64,000 nucleotides of DNA, from positions 558,001-622,000 of the forward strand of contig NZ_QGNZ01000004.1 in assembly GCF_003173595.1 (NCBI RefSeq), given 5' to 3'. The position numbers were made by a program, and so were the translations under genes. Each line of letters starts with the position of its first letter. The first letter of the stretch is position 1. Under the pieces are notes generated by a model. That model saw nothing but the letters and a program-made list of their open reading frames with translations. It had not been told where the DNA came from and did not search any database. Of the stretch, positions 8,400-17,030 are shown one piece after another. The stretch comes from Pedobacter yonginensis. GTDB taxonomy: Bacteria; Bacteroidota; Bacteroidia; Sphingobacteriales; Sphingobacteriaceae.

Positions 8400-9422
8400 T
8401 TATTGCATTAAGAATTTATAACTGCCAATGTTTTTTAGCGCAATGCCAGTTCCACGTACAACCGCACGTAATGGATCCTCTGCAACGTGAACAGGCAGTT
8501 TAGTTTTTGCGGCAACACGTTTGTCTAATCCTCTTAACAATGCACCACCGCCTGTTAAATAAATACCTGTTTGGTAAATATCAGCAGAAAGTTCTGGTGG
8601 AGTAATCTCAAGCGCCTTTAAAATCGCTTCTTCAATTTTAGAGATTGATTTATCTAAACAGTGGGCAATTTCTGTGTAAGAAACGGTAATTTGTTTTGGT
8701 ACACCTGTCATCAAATCACGACCTTGAACGGCAAAATCAGCAGGTGCATCTTGCAATTCTGGTAAAGCTGCGCCTACTTCAATCTTAATTTTTTCTGCCG
8801 TACGGTCGCCGATCATTATATTGTGTTGACGACGTATGTAGTTAACGATGTCTGAATCGAAGTTGTCTCCCGCAACGCGGATAGATTGATCGCAAACAAT
8901 ACCCGATAGTGCAATTACTGCAATTTCAGTAGTACCCCCACCGATATCGATAATCATATTTCCCATCGGCTCTTCCACATCAATTCCGATACCTACGGCA
9001 GCAGCCATTGGTTCGTGAATTAAATACACTTCTTTGGCGCCAGCAATTTCAGCAGAGTCGCGTACAGCGCGTTTTTCTACCTCAGTAATGCCCGATGGAA
9101 TGCAAATAACCATACGTAAAGATGGAAACATCCAACCTTTACCGCCATTTAACATTCTAATCATGCCTTTTATCATCGCTTCAGCAGCGTTGAAATCAGC
9201 AATTACACCATCTTTTAAAGGGCGTACGGTTTTAATATTATCGTGGGTTTTTCCCTCCATTTGCATGGCCTGACGACCAATAGCAATAACTTTGTTTGTA
9301 GTCCGATCAAAAGCAACGATAGATGGCTCATCTACAACTACTTTATCGTTATGTATAATTAGGGTGTTCGCTGTGCCTAAATCGATGGCAACTTCTTGCG
9401 TAAACCAATTGAATAATCCCAT
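8400..9422 (-). CDS. mreB: Rod shape-determining actin homologue MreB
   Basis: Cytoskeletal ATPase that forms membrane-bound filaments and positions the elongation machinery. The 340-residue sequence has the actin-fold phosphate-1 motif IDLGTANTLI (residues ~13-22), phosphate-2 IDIGGGTTEIAVI (about 158-170), and the adenosine motif LTGGGALLRGLDK (about 288-300). Length matches the family. First gene of the minus-strand operon mreB-mreC-mreD-mrdA-rodA. A TAnnTTTG-type element lies upstream on the minus strand. Confidence 0.98.
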   Translation of the reverse strand: MGLFNWFTQEVAIDLGTANTLIIHNDKVVVDEPSIVAFDRTTNKVIAIGRQAMQMEGKTHDNIKTVRPLKDGVIADFNAAEAMIKGMIRMLNGGKGWMFPSLRMVICIPSGITEVEKRAVRDSAEIAGAKEVYLIHEPMAAAVGIGIDVEEPMGNMIIDIGGGTTEIAVIALSGIVCDQSIRVAGDNFDSDIVNYIRRQHNIMIGDRTAEKIKIEVGAALPELQDAPADFAVQGRDLMTGVPKQITVSYTEIAHCLDKSISKIEEAILKALEITPPELSADIYQTGIYLTGGGALLRGLDKRVAAKTKLPVHVAEDPLRAVVRGTGIALKNIGSYKFLMQ

Positions 9423-9449
9423 GTATAAGGTGTGTTTTCTTTATTTTAT

Positions 9450-9457
9450 CAAATCTA
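9450..9457 (-). promoter_or_regulatory. Putative -7 element of the mreB operon
   Basis: Minus strand reads TAGATTTG, matching the Bacteroidota TAnnTTTG element, 28-35 bases upstream of the mreB start. No clear TTTG partner is seen about 20 bases further upstream, so the assignment rests on one element. Confidence 0.4.
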
Positions 9458-9628
9458 TACTATTCCTAATGTAAAAATAGCTTTTTTATTGTTTTAAGTA
9501 TTATTTTCTTTCCTCATCCTCTTGTTTATCAAGATGTTTAAAGTTACAAAGAAAAGTAAAAGGCGAAAATTCTAAAATAAAAGCCTTTTGAGGCGTATTG
9601 GCGTTATTTCTAAGATTTTTTTTAAAAA

Positions 9629-11155
9629 TTAATGTTTAAAGTGTCTAACGCCAGTGGTAACCATTGCGATACCCATTTCATTTGCTTTGGCAACAGAATC
9701 TGCATCTTTAATTGAACCACCTGGTTGTAAAACTGCCGTAATGCCTGCTTCAGCTGCAATTTCAACACAATCAGGGAAAGGGAAGAATGCATCAGATGCC
9801 ATAGAACTTCCTTTTACACTAAAGCCGAAAGATGCCGCCTTTTCGATTGCCTGTTTTAAAGCATCTACTCTTGAGGTTTGGCCTACACCGCTTGAAATCA
9901 AAACATCATCCTTTACCAATACAATGGTGTTGGATTTGGTGTGTTTAACAATTTTATTGGCGAAGTATAAGTCTTTTAATTCTTGTTCGGTTGGAGCTTT
10001 ATCGGTTACCGTTGTCATTTGTTCAGGACCTTCTATAATCAAATCCTTATCCTGCTCGATAACGCCATTTAATAAAGTTTTGAATTGTTTTTTACTCAAT
10101 TCTACTTCGTTACGCTGAAGAATTACGCGGTTTTTCTTTTTGCTGAAAAGTTCAATCGCTTCTGGTTGGTAAGAAGGGGCAATCAAAACCTCAAAAAATA
10201 AATTGTTGATTTCTTGAGCCGTTTCTAAATCAACTTCTACATTGGTAATTAAAACACCACCAAAGGCTGAAACAGGATCGCATGCCAAAGCATCAAGCCA
10301 AGCTTGTTTTACGGTAGGGCGGGAGGCAATACCGCAAGCATTGGTATGTTTTAAAATGGCAAAGGTTGGCTCTTCAAATTCATCAATTAATGCTACAGCA
10401 GCATCAACATCTACCAAGTTGTTGTAAGAAAGTTCTTTACCATTCAATTTTGTAAACATGGCATCTAGGTCGCCATAAAATACCCCACCTTGATGCGGGT
10501 TTTCGCCATAACGTAAGGTTTTAGCGGTATTTACGCTCTGTTTAAAAACATCAAGCGGTTCCTCTGTATTAAAATAGTTAAATATCGCAGTATCGTAATG
10601 CGAAGAAGTATGGAAAGCGATTTTAGCGTAGGCTTTACGTTGCGCCAATGTGGTTTCTCCGTTTTGCGTTTCTAATTGAGCTTGTAGGGTAGGGTAGTCG
10701 TTTTTTGATGCAATAATTACAACATCATTGAAATTTTTCGCTGCAGCACGGATCAAAGAAATTCCGCCAATATCAATTTTTTCAATAATTTCTTCAGCCG
10801 TTCCACCAGCTTTAACCGTCTCCTCAAAAGGATATAAATCTACAATAACCAAGTCAATTTCTGGGATTTCATATTCTGCAATCTGCTCTTGATCGCCAGC
10901 CAAAGCTCTACGATTTAATATCCCGCCGAATACTTTAGGATGTAGCGTTTTAACTCGACCACCCAATATAGAAGGGTAACCGGTTAAATCTTCAACGGCT
11001 GTTACCGGAAGGTTTAAATCTCTAATAAACTGCTCTGTGCCACCAGTTGAAAACAATTGTACGCCCTGAGCGGCTAACAATTTTACCAATGGCTCTAAAC
11101 CATCTTTATAATATACTGAAATTAAAGCGTTTTTAATCTTAATCGGCTGACTCAT
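9629..11155 (-). CDS. purH: Bifunctional AICAR formyltransferase / IMP cyclohydrolase
   Basis: Catalyses the last two steps of de novo IMP synthesis. The 508-residue product begins with the MGS-like cyclohydrolase domain (KPLVKLLAAQGVQLFSTGGT-like segment and PSILGGRVKTLHPKVFGGIL), followed by the AICARFT domain with LRYGENPHQ, ILKHTNACGIA and the C-terminal DAFFPFPDCVEIAAEAGI. Start chosen at the ATG at 11155 (MSQPIKIKNAL); the frame can be extended 8 residues upstream, but this start fits the family length. Divergent in function from the mre operon but on the same strand; purN lies upstream. Confidence 0.98.
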   Translation of the reverse strand: MSQPIKIKNALISVYYKDGLEPLVKLLAAQGVQLFSTGGTEQFIRDLNLPVTAVEDLTGYPSILGGRVKTLHPKVFGGILNRRALAGDQEQIAEYEIPEIDLVIVDLYPFEETVKAGGTAEEIIEKIDIGGISLIRAAAKNFNDVVIIASKNDYPTLQAQLETQNGETTLAQRKAYAKIAFHTSSHYDTAIFNYFNTEEPLDVFKQSVNTAKTLRYGENPHQGGVFYGDLDAMFTKLNGKELSYNNLVDVDAAVALIDEFEEPTFAILKHTNACGIASRPTVKQAWLDALACDPVSAFGGVLITNVEVDLETAQEINNLFFEVLIAPSYQPEAIELFSKKKNRVILQRNEVELSKKQFKTLLNGVIEQDKDLIIEGPEQMTTVTDKAPTEQELKDLYFANKIVKHTKSNTIVLVKDDVLISSGVGQTSRVDALKQAIEKAASFGFSVKGSSMASDAFFPFPDCVEIAAEAGITAVLQPGGSIKDADSVAKANEMGIAMVTTGVRHFKH

Positions 11156-11342
11156 TGTACTGTAAATTTTGAGCCGCAAAGGTAGTAAAACACGATGGTT
11201 TTTTATTAGTATGTCTTCTTAAAAAATGAGGATTTTTTAAAAATTAAGGTCTGATGGTTTTAAGGGGGAAGAAATCTTTAAATTGCTAAACTGCATTATT
11301 GGTTTTTATTCCAAAAGATCAAAAATGAACCATTGAGGAATT

Positions 11343-11921
11343 CTATTTTTTGATTTTCTTAACCAATCCTTCTATTATTCTTGGATAATGTAAATGTTCC
11401 AACTGCTGTCCTTTAAACTTAATCATCTCAAGATTATCGTGTTTATCAATCTTATATTTAGCCTGATAAATGTATTCGCCTTCATCATAGTTTTCATCCA
11501 CATAGTGAATGGTGATGCCACCCTCTGTTTCGCCTGCGGCCATAACCGCATTGTGAACATGATCTCCATACATGCCTTTTCCGCCAAACTTTGGTAAAAT
11601 AGCGGGATGGATATTAATGATGCGACCTGGGTAAGCTGCAATTAAATTTTGCGGAACCAACCATAAAAAACCTGCGAGCACAATAAAATCGACATCGAGA
11701 TTTTTTAGTAAATCAATGATGTTATCGGTTTTATAAAATTCGTGCTTATCAAAAATGTGGCTTGGTATTTCGAAATTATCTGCTCTTTGCAGTACGTAAG
11801 CGTCGGCATTATTGGTTAAAACCAAAGAAATTTCTATATCGGTACTGCGTTTAAAATGCTCCATGAGCTTCTGCGCATTTGAGCCAGAACCTGATGCAAA
11901 TATGGCTATTCGTTTTTTCAC
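11343..11921 (-). CDS. purN: Phosphoribosylglycinamide formyltransferase
   Basis: Transfers the formyl group of 10-formyl-tetrahydrofolate to GAR in purine synthesis. The 192 residues carry the N-terminal FASGSGSNAQKL phosphate loop, the catalytic Asn-His pair in IINIHPAILP with the GKGMYGDHVH loop, and the later Asp in VDENYDEGEYI. Length is normal for the family. It precedes purH on the same strand with a ~190 bp gap, so co-regulation rather than tight coupling is likely. Confidence 0.97.
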   Translation of the reverse strand: MKKRIAIFASGSGSNAQKLMEHFKRSTDIEISLVLTNNADAYVLQRADNFEIPSHIFDKHEFYKTDNIIDLLKNLDVDFIVLAGFLWLVPQNLIAAYPGRIINIHPAILPKFGGKGMYGDHVHNAVMAAGETEGGITIHYVDENYDEGEYIYQAKYKIDKHDNLEMIKFKGQQLEHLHYPRIIEGLVKKIKK

Positions 11922-12081
11922 TCGAAATTCGTTTTCCTCAAAAATAGTATTTTAAGCGTGTATTCATAACAGAAACTGATTTTTATTAAATTACATAATC
12001 TGGTTTTTTATTAATCAAAAAACTGTATTTTTGACCAACAGAAATGGGGTTTTATTTTAGTTCAGAAAAAAACTAAAAGTG

Positions 12082-12113
12082 TTTGTATTTTAAAAACATA
12101 AATCCTATATTTG
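12082..12113 (+). promoter_or_regulatory. Promoter of rpsT
   Basis: TTTG at 12082-12085 and TATATTTG at 12106-12113 are separated by 20 bases, matching the Bacteroidota -33/-7 consensus almost exactly. The rpsT ATG follows at 12164, leaving a leader of about 45 bases. Confidence 0.8.
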
Positions 12114-12163
12114 CAACCCGAATTATAGGAAACGATTAGTAAAAAATAAAAGGCTAAATAGAA

Positions 12164-12418
12164 ATGGCAAATCATAAATCTTCATTAAAAAGAATTAGAG
12201 CAAACGCAACAAAACGTTTACGTAACAGATATCAGGCAAAAACTACACGTACATTCATTAAAAGATTGCGTGCATCAGAAGATAAAAATTCTGCTTCTGA
12301 GCTTTTGCCTAAAGTAATCTCTATGTTAGATCGTTTAGCTAAAAAGAATATTATCCACAAAAATAAAGCAGCTAACAACAAATCAAAATTAACGAAATTC
12401 GTTAACGGTTTAAAATAA
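12164..12418 (+). CDS. rpsT: 30S ribosomal protein bS20
   Basis: Small basic protein of 84 residues that binds 16S rRNA in the 30S body. The N-terminus MANHKSSLKRIRANAT, rich in Lys and Arg, and the C-terminal helix HKNKAANNKSKLTKFV are characteristic. A strong promoter lies upstream and a perfect hairpin terminator downstream, so it is a monocistronic transcript. There is no Shine-Dalgarno motif, as usual in this phylum. Confidence 0.98.
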   Translation: MANHKSSLKRIRANATKRLRNRYQAKTTRTFIKRLRASEDKNSASELLPKVISMLDRLAKKNIIHKNKAANNKSKLTKFVNGLK

Positions 12419-12442
12419 GCTCGTTTTTTTACGATTTTTAAG

Positions 12443-12473
12443 GCATCCCAACCAAAAGTTGGGATGCTTTTTT
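12443..12473 (+). terminator. Rho-independent terminator of rpsT
   Basis: Perfect 10 bp stem GCATCCCAAC (12443-12452) and GTTGGGATGC (12458-12467) with loop CAAAA, followed by a T run. Confidence 0.92.
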
Positions 12474-12484
12474 ATTTTTAAAAA

Positions 12485-13183
12485 ATGGCAGATTACGAAC
12501 AGAAATTAGGCATTAAGCATTGGGCAGAAGAAGATCGCCCGAGAGAGAAACTCCTGCAACACGGTAGGAGGCACTTAACAGATGCTGAACTGATTGCGAT
12601 TTTAATTGGTTCAGGCAGTAGAACTGAAACTGCACTCGATTTAAGTAAAAGAATTTTAGCTTTTTACGAAAACAACCTAACCAAACTTGGCAAGGCAACG
12701 ATTGCTGATCTTTCTAAATTTAAGGGGATAGGAGAAGCCAAGGCAATTTCTATCGTTTCTGCTTTGGAGTTAGGGCTGAGAAGAAAAGAACATATCGAGG
12801 ATGAAGTGATCCAAGTGAATACTTCGAAAGATGTTTTCAAATATTTACACCAAACATTTGCACACCTTAATCATGAGGAATTCTGGATTTTATTACTCAA
12901 CAGATCCAACCACATCATCGGCAAATACTTGATTAGCAAAGGTGGGCAAGCCGGAACCATTGCCGATCCGAAAATAATTTTTAAAGTAGCCTTAGAAAAT
13001 AATGCGGCCAATATTGTTTTGGCTCATAACCATCCTTCAGGAAGTTTGAAACCCAGCGATAGCGACAATAAACTCACCAAGAAACTTGTTGATTCCGGGT
13101 ATTTTCTGGATCTCCACGTAGTCGATCACCTCATATTTGCCAACAATAATTATTACAGCTATAAAGATGAAGACTTGATTTAG
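12485..13183 (+). CDS. radC: RadC/JAB-domain protein
   Basis: 232-residue protein of the RadC family. Residues ~10-100 contain a helix-hairpin-helix type segment (FKGIGEAKAISIVSALELG). The C-terminal half is a JAB/MPN metalloprotease-like domain with the zinc motif HNHPSGSLKPSDSD at about residues 180-193. The historic link to DNA repair is weak and the biochemical role is unsettled; related domains are found in mobile-element and defence contexts, but here it is a chromosomal single-copy-type gene. Starts 12 bases after the rpsT terminator. Confidence 0.93.
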   Translation: MADYEQKLGIKHWAEEDRPREKLLQHGRRHLTDAELIAILIGSGSRTETALDLSKRILAFYENNLTKLGKATIADLSKFKGIGEAKAISIVSALELGLRRKEHIEDEVIQVNTSKDVFKYLHQTFAHLNHEEFWILLLNRSNHIIGKYLISKGGQAGTIADPKIIFKVALENNAANIVLAHNHPSGSLKPSDSDNKLTKKLVDSGYFLDLHVVDHLIFANNNYYSYKDEDLI

Positions 13184-13252
13184 AGTAGCGTTCTTCATGT
13201 TTAATTAATAATAATTAAACATGTTTCATTTTCATTTTTGTAAATTGCTCCA

Positions 13253-14092
13253 ATGAAAACATTCAATATCTTCCTCCTTCTTTTGGTTTTTGCCTCTGCA
13301 TCTTTTGCGCAAAAAGCAGGCGTTCCGCTGAATATCATTACGTACAACATTCGTTTAAATGTGGCTTCCGATGGGATAAATGCCTGGCCAAATCGTAAAG
13401 ACCATGTAAAAGCCTTGGTAAAATTTCACGATGCGGATATTTTATGTGTGCAAGAAGCCTTACCCGAACAATTTGATGCTCTGCTGGAAAACTCAAATTT
13501 TGATGTGGTGGGTGTAGGTCGAGATGATGGTAAAAGAAAAGGTGAATTTTCTGCAGTTTATTTTGATAAATCTCGTTTCACAAAAAAAGACGGAGGAACT
13601 TTCTGGCTATCTCCAACGCCTAATGTTCCATCAAAAGGATGGGATGCAGCCTTAAACAGAGTTTGCTCTTGGGTAAGATTGTATGATAAATTGAATAAGA
13701 AAGAATTTCTGGTGTTCAACACACACTATGATCACGTTGGTGTTCAAGCCCGAATCGAATCTGCAAAGCTCCTTAAACAAAAAATTCAAGAAATTGCCCC
13801 AACTTTACCAGTGGTTTTTACTGGCGATTTAAATGTTACTCCAGAAACTGAAGCCATTGCAACCATTAAATCTTTTTTAATTGATGCAAAAGATGTAACA
13901 ATGGAGCCGCCTTATGGACCCTTAGGTACCTTTAATGGTTTCGATTTTAACAGTGATTTAAAAAACAGAATAGACTATATCTTTGTAAACAAAGCCTTTA
14001 ATGTGCAAAAATTTGCCGTGCTTACGGATAGTCAAGATAAAAGATACTATTCTGATCATCTACCTGTCTTTGTTAAACTATCCTTTAAATAA
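13253..14092 (+). CDS. Secreted endonuclease/exonuclease/phosphatase-family hydrolase
   Basis: 279 residues with an N-terminal signal peptide (MKTFNIFLLLLVFASASFAQ, cleavage after residue ~20). The rest is an EEP-fold domain: TYNIRLN near residue 29, the catalytic Glu in CVQEA, FTGDLNVTPE, and the C-terminal YSDHLPVFV. These residues bind the divalent metal and phosphate ester. Substrate may be nucleic acid, sphingolipid or inositol phosphate; the sequence does not decide. The Lgt-like gene starts 5 bases after its stop. Confidence 0.92.
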   Translation: MKTFNIFLLLLVFASASFAQKAGVPLNIITYNIRLNVASDGINAWPNRKDHVKALVKFHDADILCVQEALPEQFDALLENSNFDVVGVGRDDGKRKGEFSAVYFDKSRFTKKDGGTFWLSPTPNVPSKGWDAALNRVCSWVRLYDKLNKKEFLVFNTHYDHVGVQARIESAKLLKQKIQEIAPTLPVVFTGDLNVTPETEAIATIKSFLIDAKDVTMEPPYGPLGTFNGFDFNSDLKNRIDYIFVNKAFNVQKFAVLTDSQDKRYYSDHLPVFVKLSFK

Positions 14093-14097
14093 AGCTT

Positions 14098-14856
14098 TTG
14101 CAGCCTGCACATTCATCGTATTTTCCATTTCAGTTTGAACTGTTTGGCGAACTTTACCATTTCCATTATATTTTTGAAACCCTAGCTTTTATTATAGGTG
14201 TTAGAATTTATTACTTTTTAAAAAAGGGCATCACAGATCCAATTTCGGATGAAAACCGCCTGTGGATTATGTTGGGTGCAATGGTAGGGGCGCTAATGGG
14301 TTCTAGAATTGTTGCCATTTTAGAAACTCCTGAAGTTTTAAACCATTTAACTTTTTTAATGCTTTACCAAAGTAAAACCATTATTGGAGGCCTGTTAGGT
14401 GGTTTGTTTGGAGTAGAAATCATTAAAAAAATAATAGGGGTTAAAATTGCCTCTGGCGATATTTATGTCATTCCCATTCTGGCAGCCCTTTTTATTGGTA
14501 GAATAGGTTGTTTCTCTATGGGGATTGATGAACCCACTTTTGGAATCGAAACACATTTTTTTATGGGCATGGACTTGGGTGATGGTAAGCTAAGGCACCC
14601 CATTATGCTTTATGAGATGATTTATTTAATCATATTGATGCTGCTATTCAGAGGAATGCGGTACAAGCAATTGATAAATGGTGATCGATTTAAGCTCTTT
14701 ATGGTGCTGTATTTTTTATTTCGCTTTCTTATTGAATTTATCAAGCCATACCATCCGCTATTTCTAAATTTAAGCAGTATTCATTGGTCTGCCTTGTTTA
14801 TTTTTATATATTACTATAAGTTTATAATCAGAATATCGAAAATAAGTTTTAGCTGA
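14098..14856 (+). CDS. Lgt-like (prolipoprotein diacylglyceryl transferase family) membrane protein
   Basis: 252-residue polytopic membrane protein starting at TTG, 5 bases after the previous gene; no good ATG lies near. Lgt-family landmarks are GALMGSRIVA, KTIIGGLLGGLFG, IGRIGCFSMG and RHPIMLYE in the expected order. True Lgt moves diacylglycerol from phosphatidylglycerol to the lipobox Cys. This protein keeps the GRIG and RHP..LYE segments but is linked to a radical SAM gene and lacks the usual lgt neighbours, so it may be a paralogue acting on another lipid acceptor. Gap to the radical SAM gene is 5 bases. Confidence 0.85.
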   Translation: MQPAHSSYFPFQFELFGELYHFHYIFETLAFIIGVRIYYFLKKGITDPISDENRLWIMLGAMVGALMGSRIVAILETPEVLNHLTFLMLYQSKTIIGGLLGGLFGVEIIKKIIGVKIASGDIYVIPILAALFIGRIGCFSMGIDEPTFGIETHFFMGMDLGDGKLRHPIMLYEMIYLIILMLLFRGMRYKQLINGDRFKLFMVLYFLFRFLIEFIKPYHPLFLNLSSIHWSALFIFIYYYKFIIRISKISFS

Positions 14857-14861
14857 TACCT

Positions 14862-16256
14862 ATGGCAAACACGCGAGATTACATTTACTACGATTATACA
14901 AAAAGCCTTTGTCCTGAATGTTTACAGCTTTGCGATGCAAAAATTGTATTTCAAAATGCAAAAGTTTTCATGTTAAAAAACTGCCGTACCCATGGCAACA
15001 GTAAGGTGATGATTGCCGATGATGTAGAATATTACAAGCAGATTCGGAATTACAATAAACAATCCGAAATGCCGCTTAAATTCAACACGAAAGTACATTA
15101 TGGCTGTCCTTACGATTGTGGTTTATGTACCGATCATGAGCAACATTCTTGTTTAACCGTAATCGAAGTTACCGATAGATGCAACTTAGCTTGCCCAACC
15201 TGCTACGCCATGTCATCACCAAATTATGGCAGGCACAGAACATTGGAAGAAATAAACAGAATGATGGATGTGGTGGTTGCCAATGAGGGAGAGCCCGATG
15301 TGGTTCAGCTTTCTGGCGGAGAGCCAACCGTTCATCCCGAGTTCTTTGCAATATTGGATCTTGCTAAAACAAAGCCCATTAAACACTTAATGGTAAATAC
15401 CAACGGAATAAGAATTGCAAAGGACATTCATTTTGTAGAGAAGCTGGCAACATACATGCCCGATTTTGAGATTTACTTGCAGTTTGATAGTTTTAGCCCA
15501 GAAGTTTTAACAAAACTAAGGGGCGAAGACTTAACCCAGGTGAGAAAAAAGGCAATAGAGCACCTAAATCAATTTAACGTTTCAACAACTTTGGTTGCTA
15601 CCCTTCAAAACGGTTTGAACGACCATGAAATTGGTGATATTCTAGATTATGCATTGAAGCAAAAATGTGTACGTGGGGTAACCTTTCAACCCACCCAGGT
15701 GGCAGGAAGAAATGATGACTATAACGACCAACAAGGGAGGATTACATTAACAGAGGTTAGGCGAAAAATTTATGAGCAATATCCAATCTTCACTCCACAA
15801 GATTTAATTCCCGTTCCTTGTAATCCAGATGCACTGTGTATGGCCTACGCCCTCAAAATTGGAGATGAAGTTATTCCAATGACGCATTTGATTAACCCTG
15901 AAGAGTTACTCAACAATTCCAAAAACACAATTGTTTTTGAGCATGATGAGCAGCTAAAAGAACACATGCTCAATTTATTTAGCACTGGCGTTTCTGTAGA
16001 TTGTGCCGAAAATACCTTCGGAGAATTAATGTGCTGCTTACCAAGAGTTCAGTCTGATGGTTTAAGCTACGATAATCTTTTTAGAATTATCATCATGAAC
16101 TTCATGGATCCGCTGGATTTTGATGTTCGTGCGGTTAAAAAATCTTGTGTTCATATTGTAAGCGATAAATATAAAATAGTGCCGTTCGAAACGATGAATA
16201 TCTTTTATCGAGACAATAAGATTGATGCAATAAGAGAAAAGTTAAATATGATTTGA
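14862..16256 (+). CDS. Radical SAM protein, tetraether-synthase-like (MJ0619 type)
   Basis: 464 residues. The radical SAM cluster motif is Cys107-x3-Cys111-x2-Cys114 within EVTDRCNLACPTCYA. Before it are further cysteines: C17, C20, C24, C41 and the cluster GCPYDCGLC (C82, C86, C89) plus C97 in HSCL, a pattern suited to additional iron sites. This N-terminal layout is that of the MJ0619/Tes family, whose archaeal member joins lipid tails into tetraethers by radical chemistry. Substrate in a bacterium is unknown; the Lgt-like gene upstream and two small membrane proteins downstream argue for a lipid or lipoprotein substrate. That role is inference. Confidence 0.88.
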   Translation: MANTRDYIYYDYTKSLCPECLQLCDAKIVFQNAKVFMLKNCRTHGNSKVMIADDVEYYKQIRNYNKQSEMPLKFNTKVHYGCPYDCGLCTDHEQHSCLTVIEVTDRCNLACPTCYAMSSPNYGRHRTLEEINRMMDVVVANEGEPDVVQLSGGEPTVHPEFFAILDLAKTKPIKHLMVNTNGIRIAKDIHFVEKLATYMPDFEIYLQFDSFSPEVLTKLRGEDLTQVRKKAIEHLNQFNVSTTLVATLQNGLNDHEIGDILDYALKQKCVRGVTFQPTQVAGRNDDYNDQQGRITLTEVRRKIYEQYPIFTPQDLIPVPCNPDALCMAYALKIGDEVIPMTHLINPEELLNNSKNTIVFEHDEQLKEHMLNLFSTGVSVDCAENTFGELMCCLPRVQSDGLSYDNLFRIIIMNFMDPLDFDVRAVKKSCVHIVSDKYKIVPFETMNIFYRDNKIDAIREKLNMI

Positions 16257-16257
16257 T

Positions 16258-16446
16258 ATGCTTATACTCCTTTTATTTCTTTACGCTTTAACCGCGATTG
16301 TGCTTTTTATAGTTGGTTTAATTCAAGTAATTGTAAAATCCAGTAATAATGAGCCTGTTAAGTCAGGTCTTAAGTTGATAATTATATCTGTAATTATGGT
16401 GGTGATTGGGTTTGGTGCTTGTGCAGTGATTCTAAGTGTATCGTAA
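16258..16446 (+). CDS. Small two-helix membrane protein, copy A
   Basis: 62 residues, two hydrophobic helices (about 2-24 and 38-60) separated by a short polar loop SSNNEPVKSGLK. It starts one base after the radical SAM stop, so it is translated in the same operon. It is clearly paralogous to the next protein (shared GLIQVIVK / K.GL+L pattern and VVIG.GACA.ILS end). No known family is recognised. Confidence 0.75.
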   Translation: MLILLLFLYALTAIVLFIVGLIQVIVKSSNNEPVKSGLKLIIISVIMVVIGFGACAVILSVS

Positions 16447-16449
16447 TTT

Positions 16450-16644
16450 ATGGAAGTCTTTATTTTTTATTGGGTCATGGTGGCCATTCTTTTCGGTGTG
16501 GGGCTAATCGTCACCATCATAAAGACTATAAATCATAAGCCCTTAAAACTGGGCTTACGCCTAATGCTTATTGCGGTAATTCTGGTGGTTATCGGTGCTG
16601 GCGCTTGCGCCCTTATCCTTTCTAACCTGTCTATCAATCATTAA
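16450..16644 (+). CDS. Small two-helix membrane protein, copy B
   Basis: 64 residues, same architecture as the preceding gene, from which it probably arose by tandem duplication: the loop NHKPLKLGLR and the ending VVIGAGACALILS match copy A position by position. Spacing of 3 bases indicates one operon. Two-helix proteins of this size often serve as membrane partners for a neighbouring enzyme, but nothing in the sequence proves that. Confidence 0.75.
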   Translation: MEVFIFYWVMVAILFGVGLIVTIIKTINHKPLKLGLRLMLIAVILVVIGAGACALILSNLSINH

Positions 16645-16683
16645 TCAATTCTTAACTCACTTTTGCGATTTTAACTTCGGTCG

Positions 16684-16947
16684 TTCTGCTTTGTGCTTTC
16701 ACCTTTAGTCTTTTCGCTTTCTGCTTTCACCTTTAGTCTTTGTGCTTTCAGCTTTGCGCTTTCACCTTTAGTCTTTTCGCTTTTTGCTTTCTGCTTTTAC
16801 CTTTAGTCTTTGTGCTTCCTGCTTTTACCTTTAGCCTTTTCGCTTTTACCTTTAGTCTTTTCGCTTTCTGCTTTCACCTTTAGTCTTTGCGCTTTCTGCT
16901 TTGTACTTTTAATTTTAGCCATTCCGCTTTCTGCTTTGCGCTTTTAA
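16684..16947. repeat. Degenerate tandem repeat region upstream of pheT
   Basis: The 386 bp gap between the small membrane proteins and pheT is filled by a pyrimidine-rich degenerate repeat. The unit ACCTTTAG(T/C)CTTT occurs seven times, joined by variable runs of GCTTTCTGCTTT-like words; units are about 25-45 bases apart. No ORF and no spacer-repeat regularity of a CRISPR array. The strand is strongly asymmetric (C/T on plus). Similar junk-like repeats occur between genes in this group. Confidence 0.8.
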
Positions 16948-16950
16948 TAA

Positions 16951-16958
16951 TATCTTTG
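16951..16958 (+). promoter_or_regulatory. Putative -7 element of pheT
   Basis: TATCTTTG matches TAnnTTTG and sits directly at the end of the pyrimidine repeats, about 70 bases before the pheT ATG. No consensus TTTG is found at the usual distance; a CTTTCTG sequence in the repeat is the nearest candidate. Confidence 0.45.
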
Positions 16959-17030
16959 CATTTTATAAAATTTTAGTGTTGCCCAGAGGTTTAATCTCTA
17001 TTGCCAATACTTCATACCCGATATCCAAAC

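Noticed and set aside
9034..9474. Plus-strand frames opposite mreB
   Set aside because: Shadow frames of a well-conserved actin-like gene; composition is the reverse complement of its codon pattern.
16684..16947. CRISPR array
   Set aside because: Repeats are short, degenerate and irregularly spaced with low-complexity spacers, and there are no cas genes in the window.
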